Source of the DNA: Shewanella profunda
GTDB taxonomy: Bacteria > Pseudomonadota > Gammaproteobacteria > Enterobacterales > Shewanellaceae
DNA: 64,000 nucleotides
Direction of reading: 5' to 3'
NCBI RefSeq assembly: GCF_023283765.1
Contig: NZ_JAKILG010000003.1
Span: forward strand, 124,001-188,000
Below the pieces are notes generated by a model. It ran no database searches. It was given only the letters and a program-made list of their open reading frames with translations, and was not told where the DNA came from. Within the stretch, counting starts at the first letter, position 1. The number at the start of each line of letters is the position of its first letter. The position numbers and the translations under genes are program-made. Positions 27,967 to 36,972 of this stretch are shown here, in pieces.

Positions 27967-28941
27967 TTATAGGGTTGGGATCAGTGTAGTGAGTAGCGAG
28001 CTTACAACAATATCACACTGTGTTTGGCTGTAGCGTCTGCGGGTCCTTGGTTTTTCGACCAAATAATATTGTGGTGGCAACATAGAATCGTGTAGGCGGT
28101 GTAGTTCAGTTAGCGATAATGGCACTAGCTTTAGCCCGGGCATATGCTTCACTGTATGCATATCGATACTTGAGCAAAATGCTACGCTCTGTATCGTTAA
28201 TAAATGGGCGTACCATTCTTCCCTATCAATCACTCTATCAATCGAAGGTAATAGTATACCTTGACGTTGGCAGAAGAATTCTAGTGGGTCGACTTTGCTA
28301 TTAAAGCCTTTAAGATCTAAGCATAAAAATGGATGACGACAGATTTGTTCTAGGGTAATGCTTAATTCAGTTTGCCAGATAGGGTGATGTTTTGAAGCAA
28401 CCACATAGAGTCCCGAGATACAACCCAATCTGGTATAGGTCAATTCTTTATTATCGGCATGTTCTAAACTAATGCCAAAATCTAATTCTCCCGCGTGAAT
28501 TAATTCTGCACTGTTTTCCTGCCATTTATGTAATCGTATTCTACCTAATCGGGCGATCACATCGGCTGAACTGAGTTGTGGTGCTAGAAAGCTCAGTAAT
28601 TCATTACTGGCAGCAACATGTAGCGGTAAATCTGCGGTGTTATGGGTATTTTGTATTTGAAGCGCTGATTGCTCAAGGTTGTAAACTGAGTCTGTAAATT
28701 GACAAATTGCGGCGTAGAGACTTTCGGCTAAAGGAGTCGGTTTTAGTCCTTGTTGGCGTCGATAGAATAGCTCATCGTTAAAGGTCAGACGTAATGCATT
28801 GAGGCAACGGCTAATCTTGGGAGCTGAAACATCCAGTGCTTTCGCCGCACTGTTGGCGTGTCCCGTATCAAAAATTGTCTTAAAGACGAGTAAGGTGAAC
28901 ACGTCGAGTTCGCATATCTGTTTAAGTAACGGGTTGCTCAT
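27967..28941 (-). CDS. LysR-family transcriptional regulator
   Basis: The 324-aa protein has an N-terminal winged helix-turn-helix (LDVFTLLVFKTIFDTGHANSAAKALDVSAPKISRCLNALR, then FNDELFYRRQQGLKPTPLAESLYAAI), followed by a periplasmic-binding-protein-like effector domain (FGISLEHADNKELTYTRLGCISGLYVVASKHHPIW). The effector is unknown. Instead of the usual divergent arrangement, it is upstream of, and on the same strand as, the decaheme gene 417 bp away, so it may regulate that gene. AGGG lies 9 nt before the ATG. Confidence 0.92.
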   Translation of the reverse strand: MSNPLLKQICELDVFTLLVFKTIFDTGHANSAAKALDVSAPKISRCLNALRLTFNDELFYRRQQGLKPTPLAESLYAAICQFTDSVYNLEQSALQIQNTHNTADLPLHVAASNELLSFLAPQLSSADVIARLGRIRLHKWQENSAELIHAGELDFGISLEHADNKELTYTRLGCISGLYVVASKHHPIWQTELSITLEQICRHPFLCLDLKGFNSKVDPLEFFCQRQGILLPSIDRVIDREEWYAHLLTIQSVAFCSSIDMHTVKHMPGLKLVPLSLTELHRLHDSMLPPQYYLVEKPRTRRRYSQTQCDIVVSSLLTTLIPTL

Positions 28942-29247
28942 TTATATTGCCCTGTATGACTCTTAATGTGCGCTTGTTTTATTCTTCAGCTTTGCGCACC
29001 TGACCTTTGATAAATTAAGTCTTTTACTCCTATCAATTCGCAATTAACTTCTGTGAAATCCTCTATTAATAGCGCTTTTTTAGGCGTTAACGTTAGCATT
29101 AGCTGTACGGATTAACTGTGATCTTCATTTGCAATATAACAAATATGTAACCATTGTAAATTAATGCTAAAACAGGTAGGGCAATACAGGTGAGGGGTTG
29201 TCTTGTGTCAGTCAGAGAGGAATAGGCAAGTTACTGATGTCTGTGGG
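28942..29247. other. Gene-free region between the LysR and bactofilin genes
   Basis: This 306-bp AT-rich stretch presumably carries the promoter of the LysR gene and the 3' untranslated end of the bactofilin gene (both minus strand). I see no strong hairpin, operator or ORF in it. Confidence 0.4.
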
Positions 29248-29661
29248 TTAATTTTGATGGCAAATGAGTGTTTGTTGCGCAGAAGGAAGTGTATGCGTGT
29301 GGATTGTCGATGTATCTTCTTTAATCCTTAATCCGATAAATTGCCCACCCTTCATAATTTGCATAGAGGTACTGGCGACTTCTCCATCAACTACACCATG
29401 GCGCTGAATGACTAAGCGTTCACAGATCAAACGTCCTTTAAAGTATCCATTCACAATAAATTCTTGGCATTTAATTTCCCCTTGGACATTGCCGCCTTGT
29501 TCTATCGTGATATTGGCATTTGAAAGTATTTGGCCGCAAATTTCACCACCAATGAGCACATCACCGGAAAATTCGATATTGCCAGTGAGTTTAGTGCCTT
29601 TAGCGATAAAACTTAGTACGGGCTTAGACTTAGGTGTAAAAAAGGACTTTTTTCCAAACAT
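29248..29661 (-). CDS. Bactofilin, polymer-forming cytoskeletal protein
   Basis: The 137-aa protein has the bactofilin (DUF583) core of short beta-helix rungs: FIAKGTKLTGNIEFSGDVLIGGEICGQI, NITIEQGGNVQGEIKCQEFIVNGYFKGRLICERLVIQRHGVVDGEV. Bactofilins polymerise without nucleotides into membrane-associated filaments involved in cell shape or polar placement. The basic N-terminus (MFGKKSFFTPKSK) could contact membrane. No peptidoglycan M23 endopeptidase partner is adjacent. Confidence 0.9.
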   Translation of the reverse strand: MFGKKSFFTPKSKPVLSFIAKGTKLTGNIEFSGDVLIGGEICGQILSNANITIEQGGNVQGEIKCQEFIVNGYFKGRLICERLVIQRHGVVDGEVASTSMQIMKGGQFIGLRIKEDTSTIHTHTLPSAQQTLICHQN

Positions 29662-29747
29662 AATAGGTTATCCAATTTAATAAGCGCGAGATATTAGCGT
29701 AAATCAACGCATAAACACAGGACAGTTTTCAGGCATTTTGTCTGTAT

Positions 29748-30227
29748 TCACTCTGATTTGATCGCAATGGCTTGACTAGGACAGGGGGCAACACAGGCTC
29801 CACAGCCTGTACATTGCTCAAGATTGATTGTAGGGCTGGGGGCCTTACCCACACTGAGGGTGAAATTAATCGCTCGGGGTTCACAGGCATCCTTACAGCT
29901 TTGGCACCATATCCCTTGATAAGTTAAACAATTCTCTTGGATCTGGGCCTTGATATGCCATGCAGTTTGGGTTAAATCAAAGATATCTTCAGGGCAATGT
30001 TTAGCGCAAAGTGTGCAGAAAGTGCATTCACTGTTATTAAAAGATATTTCAGGAAATCCGCCATCCCCTTTAACAATAATCTGAGTTTCACAGGCATTAA
30101 TACAGGCTGAGCAGCGGGTACATACATTGGTAAACTCGATATCCTCACGCACCCAAGGCGGTCTTATGGCAAGACTTTTTCGGCGACTAAAAAGGTTGCG
30201 ACGACTGTTATTAATACTTTGAGTCAT
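29748..30227 (-). CDS. napF: NapF-like ferredoxin-type protein
   Basis: The 159-aa iron-sulfur protein has four cysteine clusters: CTRCSACINAC, CTFCTLCAKHC, a CQSCKDAC segment and CTGCGACVAPC, plus the conserved early IRPPW motif. This matches E. coli NapF (164 aa), which helps assemble or reduce the periplasmic nitrate reductase NapA in the cytoplasm. The frame opens at ATG 30251, but ATG 30227 (MTQSINNSRRNLFSRR) gives family length. No napDAGHBC genes are nearby, so this is an orphan copy whose partner enzyme is unknown. Confidence 0.85.
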   Translation of the reverse strand: MTQSINNSRRNLFSRRKSLAIRPPWVREDIEFTNVCTRCSACINACETQIIVKGDGGFPEISFNNSECTFCTLCAKHCPEDIFDLTQTAWHIKAQIQENCLTYQGIWCQSCKDACEPRAINFTLSVGKAPSPTINLEQCTGCGACVAPCPSQAIAIKSE

Positions 30228-30321
30228 GTTGTTCTTCTGTATGTCGAGCATTTACAGCGAAATGATAGCTAAGGTGATAATGAAAAATGGCCTATGAATT
30301 CACCACAAGTCATTAATATTA

Positions 30322-31335
30322 TTAGCCTTTATAGCCATTAGGATTCGTTGACTGCCAATGCCAACTGCTATTAGCCATATCTTCTAAGGTATAAGTTGCA
30401 TGCCAGCCTAGGCTTTCCTTCGCGTGGGTGGGATCGGCGTAACAAGCGGCAATATCACCTGGGCGACGCGGCGCAATTTGATAGGCGATGGTTTTACCGC
30501 AGGCTTTTTCAAACGCTTTGACCATATCTAATACACTATAACCCTGACCTGTACCTAAGTTATAGGTCACAAGTCCCGGTTTTGTAGCGAGTTTCTCAAG
30601 GGCTTTTAAATGGCCGCAGGCTAAATCTACCACATGGATATAGTCGCGCACCCCTGTACCATCATGGGTGGGATAATCATTACCAAACACACTTAAGGCT
30701 GTGCGTTTACCTACTGCAACTTGAGCAATAAAAGGCATCAAATTGTTAGGAATATCATTGGGGTCCTCACCTATTAAACCGCTGGAATGGGCGCCTACGG
30801 GATTAAAGTAGCGAAGACGGGCAATATTCCAACTCGGATCGCTATGGTGAAGATCCGCCAGTATATACTCAACCATTAGCTTAGATTGGCCATAAGGATT
30901 GGTCGCTCCGGTTGGAAAATCTTCGGTAATTGGTAGACTTGCAGGATCACCATAGACAGTCGCCGATGAACTAAAAACAAGATTTTTAACCTTAAACTCC
31001 GCCATCACTTGGCACAGAACTAAGGTACCAGTGACATTATTCTCATAATATTTGAGGGGTTTAGCCACGGATTCACCCACAGCTTTTAACCCCGCAAAAT
31101 GGATAACAGAATCGATAGCATGATCGCTAAAGACTTTTTGTAACAATGCTTTATTAAGAATATCGCCCTGATAGAAAGTGACCGATTTACCTGTGATTTG
31201 CTCAACACGGTTTAATGCTTCGATGCTCGAATTAGACAAGTTGTCTAAGACGATCACCTCACTACCTGCATTGAGTAATTCCACCACAGTGTGGGTGCCA
31301 ATATAACCCGCACCACCGGTCACTAAAATCGTCAT
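30322..31335 (-). CDS. galE: GalE, UDP-glucose 4-epimerase
   Basis: The 337-aa extended SDR interconverts UDP-glucose and UDP-galactose. It has the NAD-binding [36 protein letters not shown] and catalytic YGQSKLMVE, plus the substrate segment [18 protein letters not shown]. Its ATG overlaps the galU stop by one base (TAATG), so the two are translationally coupled. The pair supplies nucleotide sugars for LPS or exopolysaccharide. Confidence 0.96.
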   Translation of the reverse strand: MTILVTGGAGYIGTHTVVELLNAGSEVIVLDNLSNSSIEALNRVEQITGKSVTFYQGDILNKALLQKVFSDHAIDSVIHFAGLKAVGESVAKPLKYYENNVTGTLVLCQVMAEFKVKNLVFSSSATVYGDPASLPITEDFPTGATNPYGQSKLMVEYILADLHHSDPSWNIARLRYFNPVGAHSSGLIGEDPNDIPNNLMPFIAQVAVGKRTALSVFGNDYPTHDGTGVRDYIHVVDLACGHLKALEKLATKPGLVTYNLGTGQGYSVLDMVKAFEKACGKTIAYQIAPRRPGDIAACYADPTHAKESLGWHATYTLEDMANSSWHWQSTNPNGYKG

Positions 31336-32243
31336 TATTTAATTCCTTTTACAACAGTTTTTAAGTATTGGGCAAAATCATAACCGATTTCACTATGACG
31401 TAGGGCGTATTCAACATTGGCGCGCATATAGCCTTGTTTGTTACCGCAATCGTGGCTCTTACCTTCCATATAGTAAGCGTTCACGGTTTCTTGCTTCATC
31501 AACATGGCAATCGCATCGGTTAATTGGATTTCATCGCCCGCACCTGCAGGGGTTTTAGCAAGTAAAGGCCAAATGCTGGCAGGTAACACATAACGACCTA
31601 CAACGGCTAAGTTAGATGGCGCTTCATCTACAGCAGGTTTTTCAACCAGTTCGACGAGTGGCTGTGATTCGCCAGGTTGCAGATCATGGCCATTAACATC
31701 GGCGATACCATATTGATTGACTAAGTGTTCTGGCACACCTTCAACCATAATCTGACCGACTTGGGTCTCATCAAACAGTGCAACCATAGCGGCTAAGTTG
31801 TCTTTGCGCAGGTTGCAACTTGCGTCGTCGATGATCACGTCCGGCAGCAATACGGCAAAGGGAGCGTCACCCACAACGGACTTAGCACACAAAATGGCAT
31901 GGCCTAATCCCTTTGCTTGGGATTGACGTACACTGATCACTGTAACGTCTTTGGGACAAATAGACTGAACAGCCTCTAGCAGTTGACGTTTTACACGGCG
32001 TTCTAGCTGGGCTTCTAATTCAAAACTGGTATCGAAATGGTTTTCGATAGAATTTTTACTGGCATGGGTAACCAGTACAATTTCTTTGATACCCGCGGCG
32101 ATGGCTTCGCTGACCACATATTGGATCAACGGTTTATCAACAACGGGTAGCATTTCCTTTGGAATTGCTTTGGTCGCTGGAAGCATACGAGTGCCTAAGC
32201 CTGCGACAGGAATAACGGCCTTACGAATTTGATGTTGTTTCAT
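31335..32243 (-). CDS. galU: GalU, UTP-glucose-1-phosphate uridylyltransferase
   Basis: The 302-aa nucleotidyltransferase makes UDP-glucose from UTP and glucose-1-phosphate. Motifs: [35 protein letters not shown] at the N-terminus with the nucleotide loop, [12 protein letters not shown] with the metal-binding Asp, and VELVEKP. It is the first gene of galU-galE, transcribed away from phhA; the shared 313-bp intergenic region holds both promoters. Confidence 0.96.
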   Translation of the reverse strand: MKQHQIRKAVIPVAGLGTRMLPATKAIPKEMLPVVDKPLIQYVVSEAIAAGIKEIVLVTHASKNSIENHFDTSFELEAQLERRVKRQLLEAVQSICPKDVTVISVRQSQAKGLGHAILCAKSVVGDAPFAVLLPDVIIDDASCNLRKDNLAAMVALFDETQVGQIMVEGVPEHLVNQYGIADVNGHDLQPGESQPLVELVEKPAVDEAPSNLAVVGRYVLPASIWPLLAKTPAGAGDEIQLTDAIAMLMKQETVNAYYMEGKSHDCGNKQGYMRANVEYALRHSEIGYDFAQYLKTVVKGIK

Positions 32244-32435
32244 TGCGAACCTTTTAGGTCAAGGAGATGCGGTTAATGGCCAATATTGTAAATGACCTAC
32301 AAAGAAAAGCTATTTACAAACACTGAATTTTGTTGGTATTTCGCGATTTTATCAGTCGATCGTCGTAGAGCATGTATCTCAGTGTTAAATTTTGTCGTCG
32401 ATAAATTCCTGCTTAATGGGGATTTATAATGTTTT

Positions 32436-32453
32436 TGTAATATTTGCTTTACG
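32436..32453. promoter_or_regulatory. TyrR box upstream of phhA
   Basis: TGTAAT-ATTTGC-TTTACG matches the TyrR consensus TGTAAA-N6-TTTACA at ten of twelve fixed positions, including the key G and C. The TyrR gene is 1.6 kb away and phhA is a classic target of TyrR/PhhR activators. Confidence 0.7.
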
Positions 32454-32463
32454 TTTACGTCAC
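32448..32463. promoter_or_regulatory. LiuR-like palindromic operator (degenerate copy) at phhA
   Basis: TTTACGTTTACGTCAC shares 13 of 16 positions with the perfect TTTACGTTTGCGTAAA site upstream of tyrR, and overlaps the TyrR box by six bases. It resembles, from memory, operators of the MerR-family regulator LiuR. Overlap implies competition or cooperation of two regulators. Confidence 0.5.
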
Positions 32464-32556
32464 AGTATTGGCCGAACAATAATTGTGAAGCAGTTAACAA
32501 AAAACAAGGGTTAGATCACTATTGACACTATCAGCGTCAGCCATGAAGTGAATGAT

Positions 32557-33357
32557 ATGACTAAAGGAACCACCTACATCGCCCATAGAGCCGATGACAC
32601 AGGGTATATAGATTACCCACAAGAAGAGCATGATATTTGGAGTCAGCTTTACGCTCGCCAAGCGGTTAATCTCCCCGGCCGTGCCTGTCAGGAGTATCTT
32701 AACGGACTCGATGCGTTAGCGATGCCAAAGGATCGTATTCCGCAACTCGCTGAAATTGACTCTGTATTGCAGGCGACAACAGGTTGGAAAACCGCGGCAG
32801 TACCCGCATTGATTTCATTCGGACGTTTTTTTGAACTCTTAGCCAATAAAGAGTTTCCAGTGGCGACCTTTATTCGCAGTAAGGAAGAATTCGATTACCT
32901 GCAAGAGCCTGATATTTTTCATGAAATTTTTGGTCATTGCCCCTTGTTGACCAATCCATCATTCGCCCACTTTTCCCATATGTATGGTCTGTTAGGTTTA
33001 AATGCTAGCAAAGAGGAGAGGGTGTTTTTAGCGCGTTTGTACTGGTTTACTGTTGAGTTTGGTTTGCTTAAACCTCAAAACGGCGAACTCTGTATCTACG
33101 GTGGCGGAATACTGAGTTCACCCGGTGAAACCCTATATGCGATGGAGAGTGAAGTGCCCGAACGTAAGCCCTTCGATCTGCTAGATGTGCTGCGTACACC
33201 TTACCGAATCGATATTATGCAACCGATTTACTATGTGATAGAAAGCATTGATATGTTGGATGAAATTGCCAAGATGGACATCATGGGTTATGTCACTAAG
33301 GCACGTCAATTAGGTTTATTTCCCCCTAAATATCCTCCAAAAGCCAAGGCGAGTTAG
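32557..33357 (+). CDS. phhA: PhhA, phenylalanine-4-hydroxylase
   Basis: The 266-aa iron- and pterin-dependent enzyme converts phenylalanine to tyrosine. The HEIFGHCP motif supplies the two His iron ligands, and the Glu ligand lies in the CIYGGGILSSPGETLYAMESE segment. It is the single-domain bacterial form without an ACT domain. ATG 32557 (MTKGTTYIAHRAD) is preferred over GTG 32548. It forms an operon with phhB, which recycles the pterin cofactor. TyrR and LiuR-like sites precede it. Confidence 0.96.
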   Translation: MTKGTTYIAHRADDTGYIDYPQEEHDIWSQLYARQAVNLPGRACQEYLNGLDALAMPKDRIPQLAEIDSVLQATTGWKTAAVPALISFGRFFELLANKEFPVATFIRSKEEFDYLQEPDIFHEIFGHCPLLTNPSFAHFSHMYGLLGLNASKEERVFLARLYWFTVEFGLLKPQNGELCIYGGGILSSPGETLYAMESEVPERKPFDLLDVLRTPYRIDIMQPIYYVIESIDMLDEIAKMDIMGYVTKARQLGLFPPKYPPKAKAS

Positions 33358-33464
33358 TCTCGATTTGGCGGATGATTTGATTTAGTAATTTGATTCAGTA
33401 AGTTGATAAGTAATGAGTAAAGTGCAACTGAGAGTCCCTATTGATGTTGCCAAGAGGAGTAAGT

Positions 33465-33803
33465 ATGACAGCGTTATCTGATATGAAATGTGAAGCTTGC
33501 CAAGCCGATGCACCGAAAGTGACCGATGAGGAATTAGCCGAACTTGTGCGTATGATCCCAGACTGGAGCGTGCAAGTCCGCGACGGCATTATGCAACTTG
33601 AGCGAGTGTACAAGTTTAAAAACTTTAAACTGGCAATGGCGTTTACCAATAAACTTGCCGATCTCGCCGAAGAAGAATTTCACCATCCTGGTATTTTAAC
33701 CGAGTGGGGTAAAGTCACTGTGACTTGGTGGTCACACTCTATCAAGGGCTTACATAAGAATGACTTTATCATGGCTGCCAAGACAGACCAGTTATTAGAT
33801 TAA
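33465..33803 (+). CDS. phhB: PhhB, pterin-4a-carbinolamine dehydratase
   Basis: The 112-aa enzyme dehydrates 4a-hydroxytetrahydropterin made by PhhA, the first step in cofactor regeneration. The family motif [33 protein letters not shown] is intact with its catalytic His residues. The N-terminus carries a Cys pair (KCEACQ) often found in this family. Start ATG 33465 has AGAGGAG 5-6 nt upstream; the longer frame from 33441 lacks this. A terminator follows. Confidence 0.96.
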   Translation: MTALSDMKCEACQADAPKVTDEELAELVRMIPDWSVQVRDGIMQLERVYKFKNFKLAMAFTNKLADLAEEEFHHPGILTEWGKVTVTWWSHSIKGLHKNDFIMAAKTDQLLD

Positions 33804-33817
33804 ACTCTTATTCAAAC

Positions 33818-33853
33818 AAATCAGCGGCTTAATTTAATTTCGACGCTGATTTT
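33818..33853 (+). terminator. Terminator of phhAB
   Basis: AAATCAGCG (33818-33826) and CGCTGATTT (33844-33852) form a 9-bp stem with a 17-nt loop followed by TTATCTTCTTTTT. It separates phhAB from tyrR. Confidence 0.7.
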
Positions 33854-33942
33854 ATCTTCTTTTTACAAATGTGCTGTAAACTTGACTTGCCACTTTCTAT
33901 TTTACCTTCTAACGTATACACGCCCAGCTATAAATCCTATCG

Positions 33943-33958
33943 TTTACGTTTGCGTAAA
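33943..33958. promoter_or_regulatory. LiuR-like perfect palindrome upstream of tyrR
   Basis: TTTACG-TTTG-CGTAAA is a perfect 6-bp-arm inverted repeat, 105 bp before the tyrR start. A near-identical copy (one base different in the spacer) lies before the branched-chain degradation operon at 44125-44140. Confidence 0.6.
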
Positions 33959-34062
33959 GCTAAACTGCTTGCCAAGCAACTATCGCTTTTACTAACGTGT
34001 ATGGATAATAGCTCTGCACGGTTTATCCCAAAATTCAAATCAAAAAGGGAATATCAGTCATT

Positions 34063-35601
34063 ATGCGCTTGGAAGTCAGTTGTCAAGATCGCGTGGGTTT
34101 AGCGAAAGATATTTTAGTCGTGTTAGAACGTTATGGTATTAATTTAATTGCCATAGATGCCAGTAACCAAGGCTTCTTATACCTACAGTTTGCTGAAATC
34201 AGTTTTGAAACCTTGAGTGCGTTGATGCCACAAATCCGTAAAGTGGAAAGTGTCCACGATGTGCGCACTGTTTCGTTTATGCCGTCGGAACAAGAGCATT
34301 ACGCTTTAAAAACCCTCCTTAAGACCTTACCTGACTCCGTTTTTTCCATCGACGTGAAAGCACGTATTCGTATTGTAAATGAGTCAGCGTTATTGAATAT
34401 CGGTATGGGTGAGCATGAAGTGCTCGATGAGTCGTTAAACCATTGGGTACAAGGTTTTAACTTCAGCCGTTGGCTGAGTGAAAGCCAAGTATTGGCCCAA
34501 GCGGCGCGGGTGCAAATTGGTCCGAATGAGTATCTTGCGGAAATGCTGCCAATTTATCTGCCCGATGACGATGATAAAACCATTCTCGTTGGTGCTGTGG
34601 TATCGCTGAAATCCCCCGCACGCGTGGGTAAACAATTTAATGCACTGCAAAATCAAACGACTGGCTTCGAAAATGTGTTAGCCAGCAGTGACAAAATGAA
34701 AGAAGTGCTCAAACAAGCACGCCGCATGGCCCAGCTCGACGCGCCTTTATTGATCACGGGCGAAACCGGTACAGGCAAAGAACTGATGGCTAGAGCCAGC
34801 CACGATGCCAGTATGCGCCGTGAAAAACCGTTTATTGCCATTAACTGCGCCGCTTTACCCGATAGCGCAGCCGAAGAAGAGCTATTCGGTTATGTTAGTC
34901 AGGGCAAAGTGATTAAGCGCGGTTTTTTTGAAGAAGCCAAGGGCGGTACCGTTTTTCTCGATGAAGTGGCGGAAATGTCTAAGGCCGCCCAAGTCAAGCT
35001 GTTACGGCTATTGCAAGATGGCACGTTTAGACGTATTGGCGGCGATGAAGAAGTGCGTGCCGATGTGCGGATCATTTGCTCGACCCAGAAAAACCTTGCT
35101 GAACTTTGCCAAACGGGAGAATTTAGAGAGGATTTGTACTATCGCATCCATGTGCTTAGCTACCACATTCCATCGTTACGCGAGCGTAAGATCGATATTA
35201 TTCCGCTAACTGAAATGTTCCTTGAGCATTACAGCCAACAGTTATCTAGCCCTGTTCGCCGTATTTCAGCGCAATGCCGTGAACATTTACTCACGTACGC
35301 ATGGCCGGGTAACGTACGTCAATTGAAAAATGCTGTGTTTAGAGCGGTTTCAATGTGGGATGGTTCGGCTGAACTGACTGTCGAGCAGCTAAAACTACCA
35401 TCCTACGCCGAAGGTTTTGGTTACTTTGATAACGAATTTGAAGGCAATCTCGATGATGCGATGAAGCAATTTGAGGCGAGCCTATTACGGCGTTTATACC
35501 CAGCTTATCCAAGCACTCGTCAGTTAGCGAAAAAGCTGGGCGTATCCCATACCGCCATTGCCAATAAACTGCGAGAGTACAAGATAGCTAAGCGTCGTTA
35601 G
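34063..35601 (+). CDS. tyrR: TyrR, aromatic amino-acid responsive regulator
   Basis: The 512-aa regulator has an N-terminal ACT domain (RLEVSCQDRVGLAKDILVVLERYGINLIAID), a PAS-like region, a central AAA+ domain (Walker A GETGTGKEL near residue 233; Walker B GGTVFLDEVAEM) and a C-terminal helix-turn-helix (STRQLAKKLGVSHTAIANKLREY). The sigma-54-contacting GAFTGA loop is missing: ELFGYVSQGKVIKRGFFEEA occupies that place, as in E. coli TyrR, which works with sigma-70. It lies between its likely targets phhAB and fahA-maiA. AAGGG precedes ATG 34063. Confidence 0.95.
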   Translation: MRLEVSCQDRVGLAKDILVVLERYGINLIAIDASNQGFLYLQFAEISFETLSALMPQIRKVESVHDVRTVSFMPSEQEHYALKTLLKTLPDSVFSIDVKARIRIVNESALLNIGMGEHEVLDESLNHWVQGFNFSRWLSESQVLAQAARVQIGPNEYLAEMLPIYLPDDDDKTILVGAVVSLKSPARVGKQFNALQNQTTGFENVLASSDKMKEVLKQARRMAQLDAPLLITGETGTGKELMARASHDASMRREKPFIAINCAALPDSAAEEELFGYVSQGKVIKRGFFEEAKGGTVFLDEVAEMSKAAQVKLLRLLQDGTFRRIGGDEEVRADVRIICSTQKNLAELCQTGEFREDLYYRIHVLSYHIPSLRERKIDIIPLTEMFLEHYSQQLSSPVRRISAQCREHLLTYAWPGNVRQLKNAVFRAVSMWDGSAELTVEQLKLPSYAEGFGYFDNEFEGNLDDAMKQFEASLLRRLYPAYPSTRQLAKKLGVSHTAIANKLREYKIAKRR

Positions 35602-35714
35602 GTCGAGTCTCGTTCGCTTTATGCGATAGATGTAACAGTATCGTTCCACTTAGTTGCCGACTTTTCAGGCATATCGCTTACCGAGATATTGATAAGCGGT
35701 CACTCGGTTATAAA

Positions 35715-35732
35715 TGTAATGATTAGTTTACA
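35715..35732. promoter_or_regulatory. TyrR box upstream of fahA
   Basis: TGTAAT-GATTAG-TTTACA matches the TyrR consensus at eleven of twelve fixed positions. It lies about 220 bp before the fahA start codon. Confidence 0.75.
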
Positions 35733-35755
35733 AGCTGTGAAATAATTGACCTAAA

Positions 35756-35771
35756 TGTGATTTTGCTCACG
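35756..35771. promoter_or_regulatory. CRP-type operator upstream of fahA
   Basis: TGTGA-TTTTGC-TCACG matches the CRP consensus at nine of ten fixed positions, 24 bp beyond the TyrR box. It suggests joint catabolite and aromatic amino-acid control. Confidence 0.65.
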
Positions 35772-35952
35772 CTATAGGAATCTTGGCTCGCATCGGGTAT
35801 TTCTACGCCCAGTAAAGATGTAAGGGCCAATTTGAGGATGCATATACCGTTAGCGCTCAACACTATTTATAAACCTAATTTAAGTTGGATAACGCTGTGC
35901 ATTGACTAGCACAAAAGATGATCCGCCTAGCCGTAAAAGCACAGGAGCAAAT

Positions 35953-36939
35953 ATGAAACTTGCAAGTTATAACAATGGTCGCCGCGATGGTCAGTTGATG
36001 TTAGTGAGTCGCGATTTAACTAAAACGGTTGCCGTCCCCGCGATTGCCCACACTATGCAGCAACTTCTGGATGGTTGGGCATTGCTAAAGCCACAATTGC
36101 AAGAGTTATACGACGCGCTCAATGAAGGCATGTTAGATAACGTCCAAACATTCGATGAAGCTAAGTGCTTGTCGCCATTACCGCGTGCCTACCAATGGGC
36201 CGATGGCAGCGCCTATGTGAATCACGTTGAGTTAGTGCGTAAAGCCCGTGGTGCAGAAATGCCAGAAACCTTTTGGACAGATCCGCTGTTTTACCAAGGT
36301 GGCTCAGACAGTTTTATTGCCCCTAAAGCTGATATTCCCCTAGCGAATGAAGACTGGGGTATCGATTTTGAATCTGAAATCGCGATCATTACCGATGATG
36401 TGCCTATGGGCGTGAGCAGCGACAATGCGGCTAAGCATATTAAATTGTTGATGTTAGTGAACGATGTGTCACTGCGTAACTTAATCCCTGGTGAGCTGGC
36501 GAAAGGGTTTGGTTTCTTCCAATCTAAGCCATCGAGCAGTTTTTCTCCTGTGGCGGTGACACCAGATGAGCTGGGCACGCGTTGGGAGGACGCCAAAGTG
36601 CATTTACCCTTGATCACTTACTTAAATGGTGAGTTATTTGGTCGCCCCAATGCGGGTGTCGATATGACTTTTAATTTCAGCCAATTAATCGCCCATGTTG
36701 CAAAAACTCGTCCATTAGGTGCTGGTGCTATTATTGGTTCAGGCACTATTTCAAACTATGATCGCAGTGCAGGTTCAAGCTGTTTGGCCGAAAAACGCAT
36801 GCTGGAAGTGATCGCCGATGGCAAAGCGACAACCCCGTTTATGCGTTTTGGTGACACTGTGCGCATTGAAATGCTCGATGATAACGGTGCTTCGATTTTT
36901 GGTTCAATCGATCAAAAAGTGATTGAATATAAAGCATAA
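35953..36939 (+). CDS. fahA: Fumarylacetoacetate hydrolase family protein (FahA)
   Basis: The 328-aa FAH-family enzyme splits fumarylacetoacetate into fumarate and acetoacetate, the final step of tyrosine breakdown. The metal-binding motifs are present: WGIDFESEIAIITDD, NDVSLRNLIPGELAKGFGFFQSKPSSSFSPV, and GTISNYDRSAGSSCLAEKR with GDTVRIEMLDD near the C-terminus. ATG 35953 has AGGAG 5 nt away (35943-35947). maiA follows after a hairpin. The earlier enzymes (tyrosine transaminase, HppD, HmgA) are not in the window. Confidence 0.93.
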   Translation: MKLASYNNGRRDGQLMLVSRDLTKTVAVPAIAHTMQQLLDGWALLKPQLQELYDALNEGMLDNVQTFDEAKCLSPLPRAYQWADGSAYVNHVELVRKARGAEMPETFWTDPLFYQGGSDSFIAPKADIPLANEDWGIDFESEIAIITDDVPMGVSSDNAAKHIKLLMLVNDVSLRNLIPGELAKGFGFFQSKPSSSFSPVAVTPDELGTRWEDAKVHLPLITYLNGELFGRPNAGVDMTFNFSQLIAHVAKTRPLGAGAIIGSGTISNYDRSAGSSCLAEKRMLEVIADGKATTPFMRFGDTVRIEMLDDNGASIFGSIDQKVIEYKA

Positions 36940-36972
36940 TAATTTCCCTTCACGGGACCTATAGTTGATATC

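Larger units (their letters stand above)
32244..32556. other. Divergent galU / phhA regulatory region
   Basis: This 313-bp gene-free stretch contains a TyrR box overlapping a second palindromic motif (both listed separately) about 100 bp before phhA. A short open frame on the minus strand (32297-32500) has no start signal or family features. Confidence 0.6.
35602..35952. other. tyrR-fahA regulatory intergenic region
   Basis: This 351-bp gene-free stretch carries a near-consensus TyrR box (35715-35732) and a CRP-type site (35756-35771), both listed separately, upstream of fahA-maiA. An in-frame extension of fahA to 35902 is not supported by a Shine-Dalgarno sequence. Confidence 0.6.

Noticed and set aside
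33862..33880. TTTACA-N7-TGTAAA palindrome upstream of tyrR as a TyrR box
   Set aside because: The half-sites are in the opposite order to the TyrR consensus (TGTAAA-N6-TTTACA), so I did not call it.
33869..34102. 77-aa frame just before tyrR
   Set aside because: It runs through the LiuR-like operator and the start of tyrR, and has no Shine-Dalgarno sequence or recognisable protein features.
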